Notes: a model not told the origin generated them from the sequence alone. A stretch of 64,000 nucleotides of DNA from Artocarpus heterophyllus (GCA_025403435.1 CM046353.1:12944836-13008835), one strand, 5' to 3'; numbered from the stretch's first letter, positions 1-12,762 are shown. A program made the numbers and translations.

Positions 1-654
1 TAATCCAACAAAAATTAGCATGTAGAAAGTCAAAAGAACACATTTTATTTTGAAAGAAAGTCAATCAACTAACAAAGCATGTAATTTAAGCACGTGTATA
101 TTACTAATATATGACAAGTGTGAATGGATACTCTTGGGTCGAAACCTTTGTTTTTGCTTTTGTTTTTTGCTCCTTTTTTTCCCCTGTTATTTCTCACTTT
201 CCTCCATTAAAATTTTGTATATTTTTAAATGATTTTTATACCTATTTAGATTTTTTTATAATACTTAAAATATTTTTTTTATCGAATGTGACTTTTTATT
301 TTTGTTTCTAATTATTTAATTTTACTATCTTTTTCAAATACACCCCTGCTTAAATAAATCTCCTCTTCCAAAATATTGTTTATTGACTATGGCCTTCTTA
401 AAATATTTTTATTCTTGCAATCTTGTAAAATATTATTTATCGGATGGGTTTTTATAAATTTTTTCTTGACGCCAGCTATAAGATTTTTTTTTTTTTCCTT
501 TCAAACATGCCTCCCACTTAAATATCTTTTTCCATCTTATACCTGCTAAGGTCTTCCCTCGTCTACTTTGACCAAAATCTTCTTTTTCTTAATTATGTAT
601 CACTTGTTTAGGTTTCTTTTCTTTTCCTTTTTTTTTTTTTGAGAAAACTTATGT
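1..654. other. AT-rich intergenic DNA, no gene seen
   Basis: Long T and A runs with stop codons in every frame. The short open frames near 50-311 are low-complexity Phe/Leu/Ser strings with no recognisable domain. Nothing functional could be supported. Confidence 0.6.
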
Positions 655-826
655 GGTGTTTAAAATGGTAATGGAAACCGTTGGTTAGAACCATTTTTAC
701 TGTAGCATGTGAAAGCTTTACACTGTAGTAATTTTTTTTATTGTTACTATAACATGTGAAAGCTTTACACTATTTATAATTGAGTTTGTGGTAGAAACCG
801 TGTGGTGAGAACCATGACCAAACAGC
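655..826 (+). repeat. Short non-autonomous DNA element (MITE), family M1, copy 1
   Basis: A 172-bp segment starts GGTGTTTAAAATGG and ends CCATGACCAAACAGC. It holds two copies of GTGAAAGCTTTACACT. The same arrangement recurs in reverse complement at 63375-63535 and in a diverged form at 29445-29597. Short ends of the GTGTTTGG...CCAAACA type suggest a hAT-like MITE. The target-site duplication was not resolved. Confidence 0.6.
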
Positions 827-1861
827 TAGGTACATATTATTTTTACATTCAATCAAACTACGTATTTTTTATTGAAACGTGTAAAAACAAAGGGTTTGGA
901 CTAGCCATATGGTTTGTTTCTATTCTATACGACTTCAAAACTATTAATATTTTTTAAGATGACATACCAGCCTTAATTTCCCACCGAGCATACGACAAAC
1001 AGTTATTTTTTTAGTTAAACTCGCATGGAAACGAGATGGCCGAAAAAGCAAGTTATCTAATAGTCAGAGTACCATTTTACTTTAAATCACTGAGCCAAAA
1101 ACACAATCGAGTACCCATTTCTCGTGCTTTGGCAAAAGTGAAAGCAGATACAAATCCTATTTCATTCTTTGCTTTCCAATAAAGAAGTTCCCATATCCTA
1201 TCTTCATTATTTTCATAACAGTTCGATGGACAAAGATCCCGGAAAAGCAGAATAGCCATCAAATTTCATAGAATGAAATTAAGAAAGATCAAGGGATTAC
1301 CACAAGATTATCTAAAACCCTTTGCAACTCAAGCTTTGGAGATTGAATCAAGACATGCATGAACACAAAAACAGAGTTATAAATCAACGGATGAGGGACA
1401 TCTATTCACCATAACAGTAAAATTTCTACAATAGAATGGACGGTACTCTTTTTGTTGGGGAATCCCAGTGTCTATATAGATACAAAAACCCCTATTGCTT
1501 GCTCAATGTTAATAAAAGAATCTTGAGGAATGACAAAGACGAAAGGTGATAAATATGAAATCAAATGAACAAAGAGAAAAGGAAAAAGAATACAAAGAGG
1601 AAAAAATATATATATTTCTTTTACAACACACCGGGAGTGAGCCACCGCACCTGCTACCCAAGTGAAGTTTGACAAACGAGGGACTCATGCAGATGCAGCC
1701 AATAATCGTATACCACCAAGCTCAAATCGAACAACCTCTAGATACTATAAAACCTATTCAGAAGCAACATCCCATGCGCTATGCCATCACTGGCTGCAGG
1801 ATAAGGTGGAAGTGGAAACGTTGGAGATTATCTTCTGGCTTGATCTCCTGCCTGACCAGTT
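827..1861. other. Intergenic DNA and 3' flank of the kinase gene
   Basis: No supported gene. A 61-codon minus-strand frame at 1077-1262 has no family resemblance I recognise. The stretch after 1450 lies directly downstream of the kinase stop codon on the minus strand and probably includes its 3' untranslated region, but I see no decisive polyadenylation signal. Confidence 0.45.
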
Positions 1862-4785
1862 TCAAAATTCCCTTCTATATCTAGGAGTGGACGAGCCGGT
1901 GCGTGAGCCCTGTACTGGAGCTGTTTCAGGCTCATATTTTTGGTTAGCAAGATAACTTAGGGCTGTGACTACATCAGCGATGAGAGGTCGCATTGTTGGT
2001 TGTTCCTGAACACACATTGCAGCAACAGCAAGAGCTTGGTATAAGCCCCTCACTGGATATTGGCCTTGGAGCAATGGATCAGCCATTTGTGAGAATTTCC
2101 TTCGATCTTTAAACAGAGGCCGTGCCTGCAACATAGACTCCATCAATGCTTCAGTGGTTTTGATCAAGCATACAGAACAATAAAGGAATTCTCCGGAAAA
2201 TGAAACAACATAATAGCATAGCAAAAGTCAAGTCATGACCCTCTTACCCATGCAACCAAATTGTGCTCCCCAGCAGATCTTGAATTGTCAATTGCTTTTC
2301 TTCCGGTAATAATTTCAAGAAGAACAACCCCAAAGCTGTATACATCGGATTTCAACGTGAGCTGACCTGTCATTGCATATTCAGGAGCACAGTATCCATA
2401 AGTCCCCATCACCCTGGTGGACACGTGGGTTTTATCACCGACAGGACCCAACTTTGCCAGGCCAAAATCAGATAGCTTAGGATAATAGCCTTCACCAAGC
2501 AAAATGTTAGAGCATTTTAAATCACGATATATAACAGGTGGGTTTGCTTTATCATGCAAGTACTCCAAGCCCTTTGCAGCCCCAGCAGCTATTTTCATCC
2601 TTGTTGTCCAGTCAAGTCTTTTTTTATCAGGCGGTAGATCTGGGATGATATTAACATGTGAATTTTTTATTTTTTTTGCAGGTTATTCGATACAAATATA
2701 GATGGTAGATGAAAAAACATATATTCTTAGTCCTTATAAGCTAACATTTCCTAAACAGTAGTGAAGTAACAACAAATGGTTTTGCCCCGGGAAGTCCCTA
2801 TACCTCATAAAGAGCGTGATTGGGTGATTTGCATCATTCGTTTTAAAAGTTTTCTTCAAATCTAAAAAAAAAAAAAAATGAAGACAAAAGATTAACACTC
2901 CTTGCAATATGTAAAACAAATTATTTCAGAACCACCTTAGGAATTTATAACTGTCCTTCCATGTTTTTATAGTCTGACCAACTTATACCGTCTGATAGAT
3001 CATGGCAAGCATTTAAGAAGCTACAGAAATCAAGGATTTTGAACAATAAAGACAATTAATATTTTATATACCATGTAGATGATCTTCCAAAGATCCCAGA
3101 GGCATGTACTCATAAACCAAAAGTCTCTGGTCCCCATCAGCACAGTAGCCAATTAAGTTCACAAGATTAGGATGGTGAAGCAAGCTCAACATTAACACTT
3201 CAACAAGGAATTCCCTGTTCCCTTGCAACCCATTACGGTCAAGCTGCTTGATAGCAACAACCTACACCAAGCAAAAGAACAATTTTAAGACCCTGACATG
3301 ATCTCCCCGTGCAGGTTACAGTCCACAACCCCACTATTAGATGAAGCAATGAAGCAACAATTTGGTCTTTTGCTGTACAAACTTTGTTATTATATAATTA
3401 AGAAGCTGCAAAACGTAATAATTCCACTTATACATTGCAATGTCAATTAAAAAACCCCAAGGTTAGATGATTAGTCATTAAAACCATAGAATTGATCATG
3501 CATATGATACATAGCAAAGAAATATACACACCTCTACTGTTATTTATCCTTTTCGAAATTAAAGCTTGCATTCAAAGAAATAAAAAAAAAAGAAAAAAAA
3601 GGAGAACTCAACAAACCTGACTAGTACTCTCCAAGCGCCCTTTATATACTCGACCAAAACCTCCTTCACCCAAAAGACAATCAGCTCTAAAATTCTTTGT
3701 TGCAGGCTGCCAACTCACGAAATGTAAATGTATGTGCAGCAATGTGATCAGATCCTTCCTCCTTTGAGCTCTCCTTTTTTCCATTGACTGAGTTAACTTT
3801 TGATTTTTCTTCAAAAATAAAATAAAACTTTAAATTTGGTTCCTTTCAACAGTTTGATACAATACCACAACCCATCAAAAAATAACACCCATATTATTCC
3901 CTTCAACAACATTCAATACAAAGAGACTCGAAATAATTTTCGAGCGTCCGAAATCTTTCAAAGCAAGTTAGCCTAACACAATGAATTAAACTAATTGCAT
4001 GCCTTTTAAAGAAGAAATAAACCATACTAATATGCAGATAAAGTATTACCAACAAGTTTCTGAATCAAATGGGTCTAAAAAATTCAAAAATTGGATCTAG
4101 GCCTTGATAAGTATTATCTCTTCCTCTAGATGCTTCTCTTTCGCTTAAAAATGAATCCCCAATTTAACACAGTTTTGTTTCCCCAAAAAGGAACTTAAAA
4201 ATTACGTCTATCAGACAATAGAAAGTACGTATATCGACTAAAATAATTCGAACTGAAACTGAGAATAACTCGTTACAGGACAAAACCTAACAGGGATTCC
4301 AGCTTAAAAATTACAAAAAAGAACTAAAATAAGCAAATTCCAATTAACCCAACACAAAATACGAACGAATAATTCTATAACAAACCCACATTAGCTAAAG
4401 ATAAATGCTTGACTAGTAAAAGGGGCAAAAAATTGTGTGTCCCATAGCATTCAGGGATTTCTAATTAGATCCAAATTATGATGAAAACCCAGGAAAAGAT
4501 TGACTTCAACAACTATGAAAATGGAATTTTCTCGTCCATCTAAAGCAAATCTACCCCAAAAATCCATCGTAAAGTCATCCAAATAGGGTCAAGTAATGCT
4601 AGAAGAAATAGAAATTAACAATTTAATTCCGATTAAGAGGGAAAATTTCTGTTCAGTAATGCTCGAAGAGAAAAAGAAAATATATACATACCTGAAGCTG
4701 ATGAGATCTGATCTTCTGGCTTCTGAGTATGCTTGTTCTTCTTGGGATTTTTGTTTGATTTTCCGGAGCATAAGAACCAACCCAT
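1862..4785 (-). CDS. PBL7: PBL7/CDL1-like receptor-like cytoplasmic kinase (RLCK VII), one-base frameshift in exon 2
   Basis: Serine/threonine kinase of the PBS1-like RLCK VII family, which relays signals from plasma-membrane receptor kinases. Five exons read on the minus strand: 4785-4692, 3808-3617, 3261-3072, 2639-2248 and 2125-1862, all with GT/AG borders. The start [12 protein letters not shown] carries Gly2 and Cys6, a typical N-myristoylation/palmitoylation signal. Visible motifs are [11 protein letters not shown] (P-loop, exon 2), VVAIKQL (catalytic Lys, exon 3), [18 protein letters not shown] and APEYAMTG (exon 4). [12 protein letters not shown] matches the GDK loop that the AvrPphB protease cuts in PBS1 relatives. 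Without the extra base near 3704 the product would be about 376 residues, close to Arabidopsis CDL1. With it, exon 2 leaves frame just before the P-loop and reaches a stop (TAG) a few codons later, before the P-loop. Either a young pseudogene or a base-call error; exon phases otherwise fit exactly. Confidence 0.92.
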
Positions 4786-4862
4786 TGTCTGTTGATTCTC
4801 TCTCTTACCTCAACCCGTCTCACGAGAGAGAGAGAAGACAGAGAGAGTTGAACTCGGACAAA
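4786..4862 (-). promoter_or_regulatory. CT-rich 5' leader of the kinase gene
   Basis: Read on the minus strand, the 70-80 bases before the ATG are a pyrimidine tract rich in CTCTCT. This is common in plant 5' untranslated regions. No TATA box was confidently placed; the transcription start is unknown. Confidence 0.4.
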
Positions 4863-7193
4863 GAGGGTTTTTTCCTGTATACATCTTTCTATTTCGGGGA
4901 ACCTTTTGCACGCGTGTCCCTTTGTGTTTGCGAATATTTCAAGCCATGCCCTCGAAGAATCAATTTATTTTTTGAAACATCTCCCTCTCTTTTTTTCCTT
5001 TTCTTTTTTTTTTTTTTCGAATGAGGTGATTTCTCCGTTTAATTAACAGGAGGGATTTAAGTGGTATCTGAGAAAAATGGTCCTAAAACAATTAAAAAAA
5101 TTATAATACATAATTTTTATATGCTATAATAAAAACAATTTTAACTAATTAATCAAGTGCAAAATTATTTTCACCGTTGAAGAATTTTACACAATCATTG
5201 GATTTGCAACGAACGGCTGTCATAGAGTTAATAAGTTCTGTTGCGCCATAATTTTTCCTTAAAAATAAAGAATTATGAGTGATATGTTGTTTGGGGGAGA
5301 TCAACATACCATGCAGATTAAACAACAACAAAAAATTAAAATTAAAATTAATCAAGAATTATGAGTGATAAGTTGTTTAGAGGAAGACGAACATATATCT
5401 AATTCAATACGCAAATTAAACCACGAAAAAGAAAAAAATGCATTTTAACTACATAAACTTGACAACCATGACCATAAATCCATCTTCCATGACAATAGCA
5501 ATTGATTCTTCGGTTGAGAAAGAACAAATACACAAATTGAGTTCAAAAATAAAAAATCAAACCATTCATACAAATTTCATAATTTTTTTCCTCAAAATAC
5601 CAACTTCCAATAACAGCCAAACTAATTTGCAAACACATAAGTTAATTTCACAAAGAATAAACCAAATTTACAAAAAACAACTACAATGAAAAAAACTCAG
5701 GATTTGGTAGGAGGAAGAGGCCTGCGATGTGGAGCTTAGCGTTTCGCAGTCGTGGGTGTGTCGCAAAACCCACCACTATGAGACCCACTGTTCGACCCGA
5801 AGGGGTGGCGAAGTAGATTGGCGGTGAGCGGGTGAAGGAGCGAGGCGACACGCAGAGGCATTGTGCAGGGGGAGAGGTGCTTGACAAGAGACCAACAAGG
5901 CAGCGAAATCTGCCGACATTGAAGGTGCAAGGGTCAACAGCAAGGCATGCGTCAGTTTGAGGATTTTTGCACGGAGTAGAGGAAAGAAAAAGGCGAGGAT
6001 GAGAAGGAGATGTAGGGAAACAAAGCTCCATTGACGGAGTTGCTGACGACTTCCTTTTTTTTTTTTTTCTTAGAAGATTATAGAGTTTTTAATTTGAGAT
6101 TTTAGGGTTTGTATATATTTTTAGAATGAACGGCCAAGGTGACGGCGAAAGGGGAGAAGCCTTGATGCTTCTGTATTCGGAGGACGGCGCGAACCATGAT
6201 CGAGACTAGACCAAATCCGCCGGCGTTGAAAGATTGAAGAAGAAGGGGATGAGCAAAGAGAGAGAGAGAGAGAGAGAAGAGAGAGAGTTTACAGCAAAAG
6301 AGAGAGCGGAAGATTTTTTTTGTTTCTTAAGGGAGAGAGAGACGCGGGTGAGATTGAGTGAGAGGGATAAAAAAAAGGAGTGGAATAATGTGTAACCATA
6401 ACTATTTCTCAACCTTTGGACTCACTTAATATTATCCATTGGATTTTGATCCAATGGCTTAAAAAACTTCTCCATCAATAAAGAATAATTTTGTATTCTA
6501 CTATAGTTTTTCCTTAATTATATAATTATCCTCTAGTGTTATTTGTTTCTTAATTTACTCTTTTACTTTTAGACACTACAAAAGACATCTTTTGAATTTA
6601 AAAAACTTGTATCAATTTCATTGCTCGTGTAATTTATGAGAAAACAAATAAAAGACAAATAAAAAAATATTTAAACAAGAAATAAAAATAAAACTCGAGT
6701 CTTTTTTTTAATTTGATGTTTTGTTTTAAGGTTTTTTTTTATGTTTTTGAAATCTATTTAACAGTTTTCATGAAGTAATCTTAGGCAACTATGTCATTTT
6801 GTCTATTTTTTTTTTCTATTCCCCGAGGCCTTGTTTGGTAACCTTTTTTTAAACAAGGCCTTGTTTAGTAACATTTTTTTAAACAAGTTTTTTTTTAACA
6901 AAAAGTAGAAAATCTATTCAAAAATATGTTTGATAACTCTACTTTATTTTTTATTTTTTTAATCTGTTATAATTTTGTTAAAAAATTTTGAAAATAGAAA
7001 ATTGATATTTAGAAAAAAATTTAAACAACTTTTCTAAGATCTACAACGTTCTTCAAACATGTTTTCTGTTTAAAAAATGGCCGAGAGAGATTACAAGAAG
7101 ATGATTAGAGACGTAGAGTTCTATTTCTATTTCTCTGGCCACAAAAACAAGTGTTCAGATTCTCCATTCTTCTTCTTCTTTAAAGCAAAATCA
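4863..7193. other. Intergenic, with a GC-richer patch at about 5690-6260
   Basis: No convincing gene. A GC-richer patch (about 5690-6260) gives minus-strand frames of up to 116 codons, but they are rich in Ser/Pro/Leu, overlap in several frames and match no family I know. It is followed by a (GA)n run near 6256-6290. Near 6850 lies a perfect 16-bp palindrome, AAACAAGGCCTTGTTT, inside a short tandem repeat. A 39-codon frame directly upstream of the KNOX ATG (from 7077) looks like leader sequence. Confidence 0.4.
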
Positions 7194-7489
7194 ATGGAAG
7201 ACAACCTGTACAGCCTCAAGTCAGTGGCGATGTCGGCGAAGTACATGAGCTTCGAGGAGTTTGATGGCGATCGGGTGCAAATGGCATTCAGATCCAACCC
7301 CATTTTCTTGCTAGCTGGCTCCTTGTCAGCGGTGTCTGACATGGCTTCCATGGCGACGGCTGAAGCTCAAAGAGGCAGTGGTGGTGGAGGAGGAAGCTTC
7401 ACCAACAATGTCTCCTATGGAGTTAGGGAAAAGATCGCCTCTCATTCTCTCTGTCATAAGCTTCTAGAGGCTTACATCGATTGCCAAAT
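7194..7489 (+). pseudogene. Class I KNOX homeobox gene, exon 1 only, split by a solo LTR
   Basis: KNOX class I proteins (KNAT2/KNAT6 type) are TALE homeodomain factors of the shoot meristem. The frame starts MEDNLYSLKSVAMSAKYMS, has a Gly run, and enters the KNOX1 domain with REKIASHSLCHKLLEAYIDC then Gln; class I relatives read KIASHPLYPKLLEAYIDCQ here. Known KNAT2/6 genes have an intron right after this Cys-Gln-Lys. Here a 1797-bp solo LTR (7490-9286) is inserted at that point. After removing it and one copy of CAAAT, the exon would end CAAATG followed by GT at 9293, so the LTR sits a few bases inside the exon. I found no KNOX2, ELK or homeodomain exons downstream, so only a fragment remains. 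Starting at 7194 fits the family better than the upstream ATG at 7077. Confidence 0.72.
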
Positions 7490-9286
7490 TATAACGTCCT
7501 GAAAATGGGGGTGTGATCGTTAAGTTAAATAAGATTAATTAAACAGCGTATATCAACAAAAAGTAAATGAATGAAAATTAAATTATTAAGTTGAAATCTC
7601 ATTGGCAATCACATCACGTGGATGCTTACCACTAAGGTAAGTAGGTAAATAAACTATAAATCATAATATTAAATACAAGACTACTGAAAATCGTAATTTA
7701 TAGTTTAAATTAGGCTATGTAACTAACACAGCCAACATTGACATCGGGACAAGTTGAAAAGTACACAGGTCATATAATAGTTTTAGAGAAAAAATATCAT
7801 TTCTACTCATGCTATTTTCTCTTCAAACTTGGGGGAAAATGTTTAAAAACAATAAAATGTGCAGCGAAAAGCATAATAGGATAATCAGTTAAAAACATAT
7901 TATTTAAAATAATAGTCATAGTTGAAAACATTATTCACAAAGCATACTTACTAAAAGAATCTCAAAACCGTGACAAAATCAATAAATTCTTACTTGTTAG
8001 AAACTTGATAAAACATCTTCGTATGGGTTTTGGGAATTTGAAAAGACTATCAAAATACAATTCTTTAAATGCATAAAATAATTGCAACATCAAACAGAAA
8101 TCATTCTTAAAAATTTATTTAAAAATTAAACTTTGGCCAAAATAATTTATAAAAGGGCTACCAAAGAAGGGATAGAAAATATATCTACCTCAATTTGAAA
8201 TTCAATACGTAAGCTCCAAACAAAATTTAACGTAAGTTCCATCAACAGTTCAAAACCTTAAAAATTGCATTTAAAGTTAAAAATTTCATTCATCAAATAT
8301 TATTATGTTAATTTAATTATCAGTGTGCCTGTTTGACTTAAAATAATCATGACGCAAAATCTTAATCCATTTAAAACATTTCTAAATCATTAAACATTGA
8401 AAACCAAGAGTAAAAGTACAATTTTATGATGCCCAGTCGGCCCGCTGAACTGTTACAGTTTGGCCTACCGAAGGTATGAATCCGACCTGCAAAACTCTTG
8501 AATCCGGCTTGCTGAACTTTGAGTTCGGCCTGCCAATCTATCACAATCGGGAAAGTTTCAGGTCTCGAGTTTTTGTCAGTTCGAGTTCAAAAACTCAATC
8601 AAACTTATTTTTCTTAGTTCTCAAGACATGGGTAACATCAAAACATGATAGATAACAAAATATAACACATTTAAACACTTTTTAATAAGTTTTCAAGCCA
8701 ATCTAAGGTTTAATCCAAAAAATAGAAAAAATATAAAAACTAGTTTAAATCTCGTTTTTGTTTAAACCAAGCTCGGATCCAGGGTGATTTGGGTTCCATA
8801 AACTTAGATTAAAGGTTATTTAAACTAAAACATGTTCGGATTGCAAACATAAGAGATTTAAAACGAAATCCAAAAATTTTATAGAAAAAGAGGCTAACCT
8901 TTAATTGGATATTTTTGAAGAAAAACTTGGTAGATTGAACTCGTTTCTATCTTCAAATTAGCGGTAATGGAGCTTGAGATTGAAATTTTTGAAGAGAAAA
9001 TGAAAGAGAGAGAGCGTCAGAAGTGAAGAGGGAAAGAGAGAAAGAAGAAAGTGGGGGAGAAAGAAGGAAAGATAAATAAAGAGGGGCTCAAGGGCATTTG
9101 GTAAATATAAGAAAATATGATGCAAAAATGTCATTTGATATTTTAAAACAAAAATATCAAATTCTCAAAGATAATAATTGCAACAAAATTTTTAAATAAC
9201 TAAAATTAACATCAAAATCACACTTGGCACACTTAATAATTAAACTTAACATATTTAATTCCACTTTAAAATTCATAGATGTTACA
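7490..9286 (-). mobile_element. Solo LTR A (gypsy-like family 1) with CAAAT target duplication
   Basis: It starts TATAACGTCC (probably TG mutated to TA) and ends ATGTTACA. It is flanked by CAAAT at 7485-7489 and 9287-9291. No coding sequence lies inside. Its relative at 31140-33130 shares long blocks, for example around 8300-8410 and 32085-32195. Read on the minus strand it begins TGTAACATCTATGAA, a usual gypsy LTR start, so minus is the likely element strand. Near 8435-8540 it carries several degenerate TTCGGCCTGCCGAA motifs. Confidence 0.88.
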
Positions 9287-9310
9287 CAAATGGTTGAAAA
9301 TCAAAATCTG

Positions 9311-9346
9311 CTTCTTCTTCTTCTTCTTCTTCTTCTTCTTCTTCTT
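9311..9346 (+). repeat. (CTT)n microsatellite
   Basis: About twelve uninterrupted CTT triplets just downstream of solo LTR A, inside what would have been intron 1 of the KNOX gene. Confidence 0.95.
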
Positions 9347-11668
9347 TACTAAAAAATATGCCAATCTCTGATTATCCTAGAAAATGAAAAAGAAAATGGA
9401 TTTTTTTCCCTCTTTAACACAAAAGTGATACCAAAAGACCAAAATTCTAGTGAATCCTACTTATTATACACAAATTACAGACTTCAAAAATAATGCAAAA
9501 ATAGAAAGTACAGTATGCTACTCATGAACTTTCCTTTTCTTTCAGGTTTTTTTAGTACCCAAACACACTATTGTTCAGATGTAGTTACTGTAGTTACTAA
9601 ACTTTTCTCTTTTTCTAAAAAAAGAAAAAAAAAAGAAGAAGAAGAGAGAGATAAAACTTTTGTCACTTGTAAATAGGTTTAACTCATTTGAGTAACTCTA
9701 AACTGTTAATTTATTTTTATCGTATTTCGTAGTTATCAAACATGTTTTTTGTTTATAAAAATGAAAAATAAAAACGAGTAAAAATATTTTTATTTTTATT
9801 TAAAAAACAAAAAAATGATATCAAACAAACCCTCAATTAACCAACAAAAAAAGGTAAGAATGGATGGGTAACATAGTGCAAATAATGGTTTTTATTTTTT
9901 ATTTTTACAAATCTTTAAGCATTTTTTTCTTATTTTCAAACGATGAACCTCACTAAAAGAAAGTCAACAAAGCAAGATTAAAAAGAAAATGCGCAAGGCC
10001 AAAAGCAAAGCCAAACAAAAGTAAAAATTAAAAGGGTTAAAGACATAACTATACTTTTAGTTTTTATTATTTCTCAATTTATTCATTTGTTTTTAGAAAC
10101 TATAAAGATATCCTTTGAATTTCAAAAACTTATTTCAATTTTACCCTTTATAGACCTTTTCGACTAAAATCATAGAGATAAGATAATAATACATTTAATT
10201 AGACTTAATTTGTTTATAAAATATATGTTCGTTTTTAGAAAATTTGTCAAAAAATATTTTAAAATTAAAAACTCATAAAACTTAAGCTCTTTTCTCGGAT
10301 TTAATGTTTTTTTAGGATTTTTTAATTTTTTAATATATAAAATATTGTGCAAAATTTTTTAAGAGTAGCCATGTTGTTTTGCTCAATTTTTTCTATTCAC
10401 ATGGATGAAATTGAAATAAGTTTTTAAAATTTAAAAGATACCTTTGTAGTTTCTTAGAACATAGACATAAATTGAAAAAAGTTAAAATTAGGAGATATAG
10501 TTATATAATTAAGCCAAATTAAAAAATAGCAAAACAAATGAAATTTATCGTGGTCAAGGTTTAATTTATGTATCGAGCAGGCCTTTTCTCTTTTAGGCCT
10601 CATCACTTAAAATTTGCCATTTTACTTTATTCATCTTTACTGGTAGGTCCAATCAATGGTTGAGGACAAATTCTCATGTAATGAACGGTGATATCCGACT
10701 CAATGTGTATTTTTATTAGTATTAACAAAGTTTCCCATTTATTAAAAAAAAGTTCGCCAATCTACATAGTTAAACACATAAGAACATAATCAAACCACCA
10801 AAAAATCATAAAAAAGGTATCCAAGTTGCAACATTCTAAATAGAAAACTTGATGGATTAAGAGTGTATTTTGATAGGGGGAGAGATGGAGAAAGATAAGT
10901 GGGGAAAGATAATAAATTTATTTGAGCCCACCATTTTGAATTCCTCCATTAATATGGAACCGATTTAATAAATTATTCAAAATCAAAATAAAAGACGATT
11001 TTACCATAAACATACTTATACAAATAATAAAATAGACAATATAGTAATTATGCAAATAACTACCATTCTTTCAGCTCCTTATCCTTCTTTCCAAAAAAAA
11101 AAAAAGAAAACTTCAGTATGATATCTCACCATGAAAACTGAAATAGGGGAGAAGGTCGTTGGCAACTTAGATCACGTTGGTGGGGGGAGACAGACCTAGA
11201 TCACGGTGATGGTTGCCATTAGGTAGGATTCCACCTTGGGTCACAGTGTTCGTGAATTGTGACAGTGGTTGAAATCAGCAATAGAGGATCCGAACCCTCA
11301 CAATAGTGGTCTCGAACTGTCACTAGCTCGGGAGGATCTGTCCAACACTAGCTTGGCAGAGCAAGAGAACATGAGCAGTTGAACGAGGTTTGGTTGACTA
11401 CAGCCTAGGAGGAGGATGGTGAATCTAGCAAGAGGATGGTGATGGTGTGTGGTTCCATAAAAAACGCAAGGGCAACTATGCAAGAGAGAAAGGAATTGTA
11501 ATTCCTCCTATTTTAGAAAGAAATATTAATTCCATGAAAATATGAGACAGATCATTCCAATGGAATAGATATTAAGATCATTCCAATGGAATAGATATTC
11601 TTTACACCAAAGCTAACCAAACAAAGAAGTACCATTGCATTCCAGCCTACTACCTCCAACCAAAAACT
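9347..11668. other. AT-rich non-coding DNA, no gene seen
   Basis: No coding exon was recognised; this may be decayed KNOX intron or intergenic DNA. Near 11550-11600 a 26-bp unit containing ATTCCAATGGAAT is tandemly duplicated. The 60-codon frames at 10170 and 11298 have no family features. Confidence 0.45.
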
Positions 11669-11957
11669 AAAGCCTCTGTTTGGATGAAAGAATGAAGAGT
11701 AAGAAAAACAATGATAGTTGAAGGGATTCTCAAGGGATTCAGAATGTAAATAATGGGAAGAATCATATTAATCAATAGTTTATTGTGTTTGATTTTTGGA
11801 TTTTTAATTAAATAGTGTATATTAAGAATAAAAGTAATTTTGTCAAATTAAAAATAATCATAGTTCATTCTATAGCATTTGCAAAAACCAAACAAATGTA
11901 TCAATTTTCCTTTCCATTCTATTACCTTCATCATTTCACATTGCAACCAAAGGCTTA
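11669..11957. repeat. Putative MITE with AAGCCTCTGTTTGG ends
   Basis: The segment begins AAGCCTCTGTTTGGATG and ends CAACCAAAGGCTTA. Reversed, the right end reads TAAGCCTTTGGTTG, so the termini are imperfect inverted repeats. It is about 290 bp, AT-rich and non-coding. No clear target-site duplication. Confidence 0.5.
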
Positions 11958-12339
11958 GGAGCTTCTCAAGCACCAAAAAAATTCTTAGATACTTTTTTAA
12001 TAATTTGACTGGTCAAAGGATATTTTTTTAATTATTTTAAAATATCAAAGGTTGCTTTTTTTATTTGTTAAAACCGAAAGTATGTTCATTGATTTTGAAT
12101 AAACCTAGGGATACTTTCAAATTGTTTGTCCCTTTTAAACAAAGTGGTGTAGTGTTTGTTTGACAAGTCAATCAACATTAAGTTAAGTAAATAAATAAAT
12201 AACAAGGGAAAATAGGTTCGTTTCTTAAAAGAAAACAATTCCATTCTTAGAGGACCTTTTTGCAAAGATTAGTTGATGACTTCTTATGAAATTCCATGTT
12301 TTATATGTGCCCCACAACATTGTTTTATGCGATAATTAA

Positions 12340-12762
12340 TTAGTAATAATTGAAAAAACGTTTAAATTTTAATCTTACAAACATGTTAGTTGCTACCTTG
12401 GTGGTACACTCGATGTCTGAAAGCACCCCTTGCCGATCTCTATTTGCAGTTAACGAGCTTCTAAGAGCCCTTTGTTGTTTTGTCGAGGTTTGACCTCCAA
12501 ACATGTCTTCAAGATTATTCAAGATCTGTTGAGTAGTCTTATAATCTTCATGTTGAGCCTATAACACATTATTCATGATAGTTATAATGTAACAACGGGC
12601 CTGATCCTCATCATCGGTAGGTGCAGGAGGATACAGTGTAGTAAGTATAAGTTTCAGTTTCTCAAACGAAAGGACGATATTTAGGGTTTTCTTCCAATCA
12701 TTATAGTTGTCGCCAATTAAAGTGTTTTTATCGAGTATCAAAGATAAAGCGTTTTTAGACAT
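12340..12762 (-). pseudogene. Copia gag N-terminus fragment
   Basis: Two minus-strand frames belong to one broken gag. 12762-12559 begins MSKNALSLILDKNTLIGDNY followed by DW, the usual start of copia gag (UBN2-type). 12522-12340 contains NNLEDMFGGQTSTKQQRALR, a later part of the same domain. They lie in different frames and the protein is lost after 12340. Non-functional. Confidence 0.75.

Noticed and set aside
5681..6412. Minus-strand frames of 64-116 codons
   Set aside because: Several overlapping frames, biased composition, no recognisable domain, no splice context.
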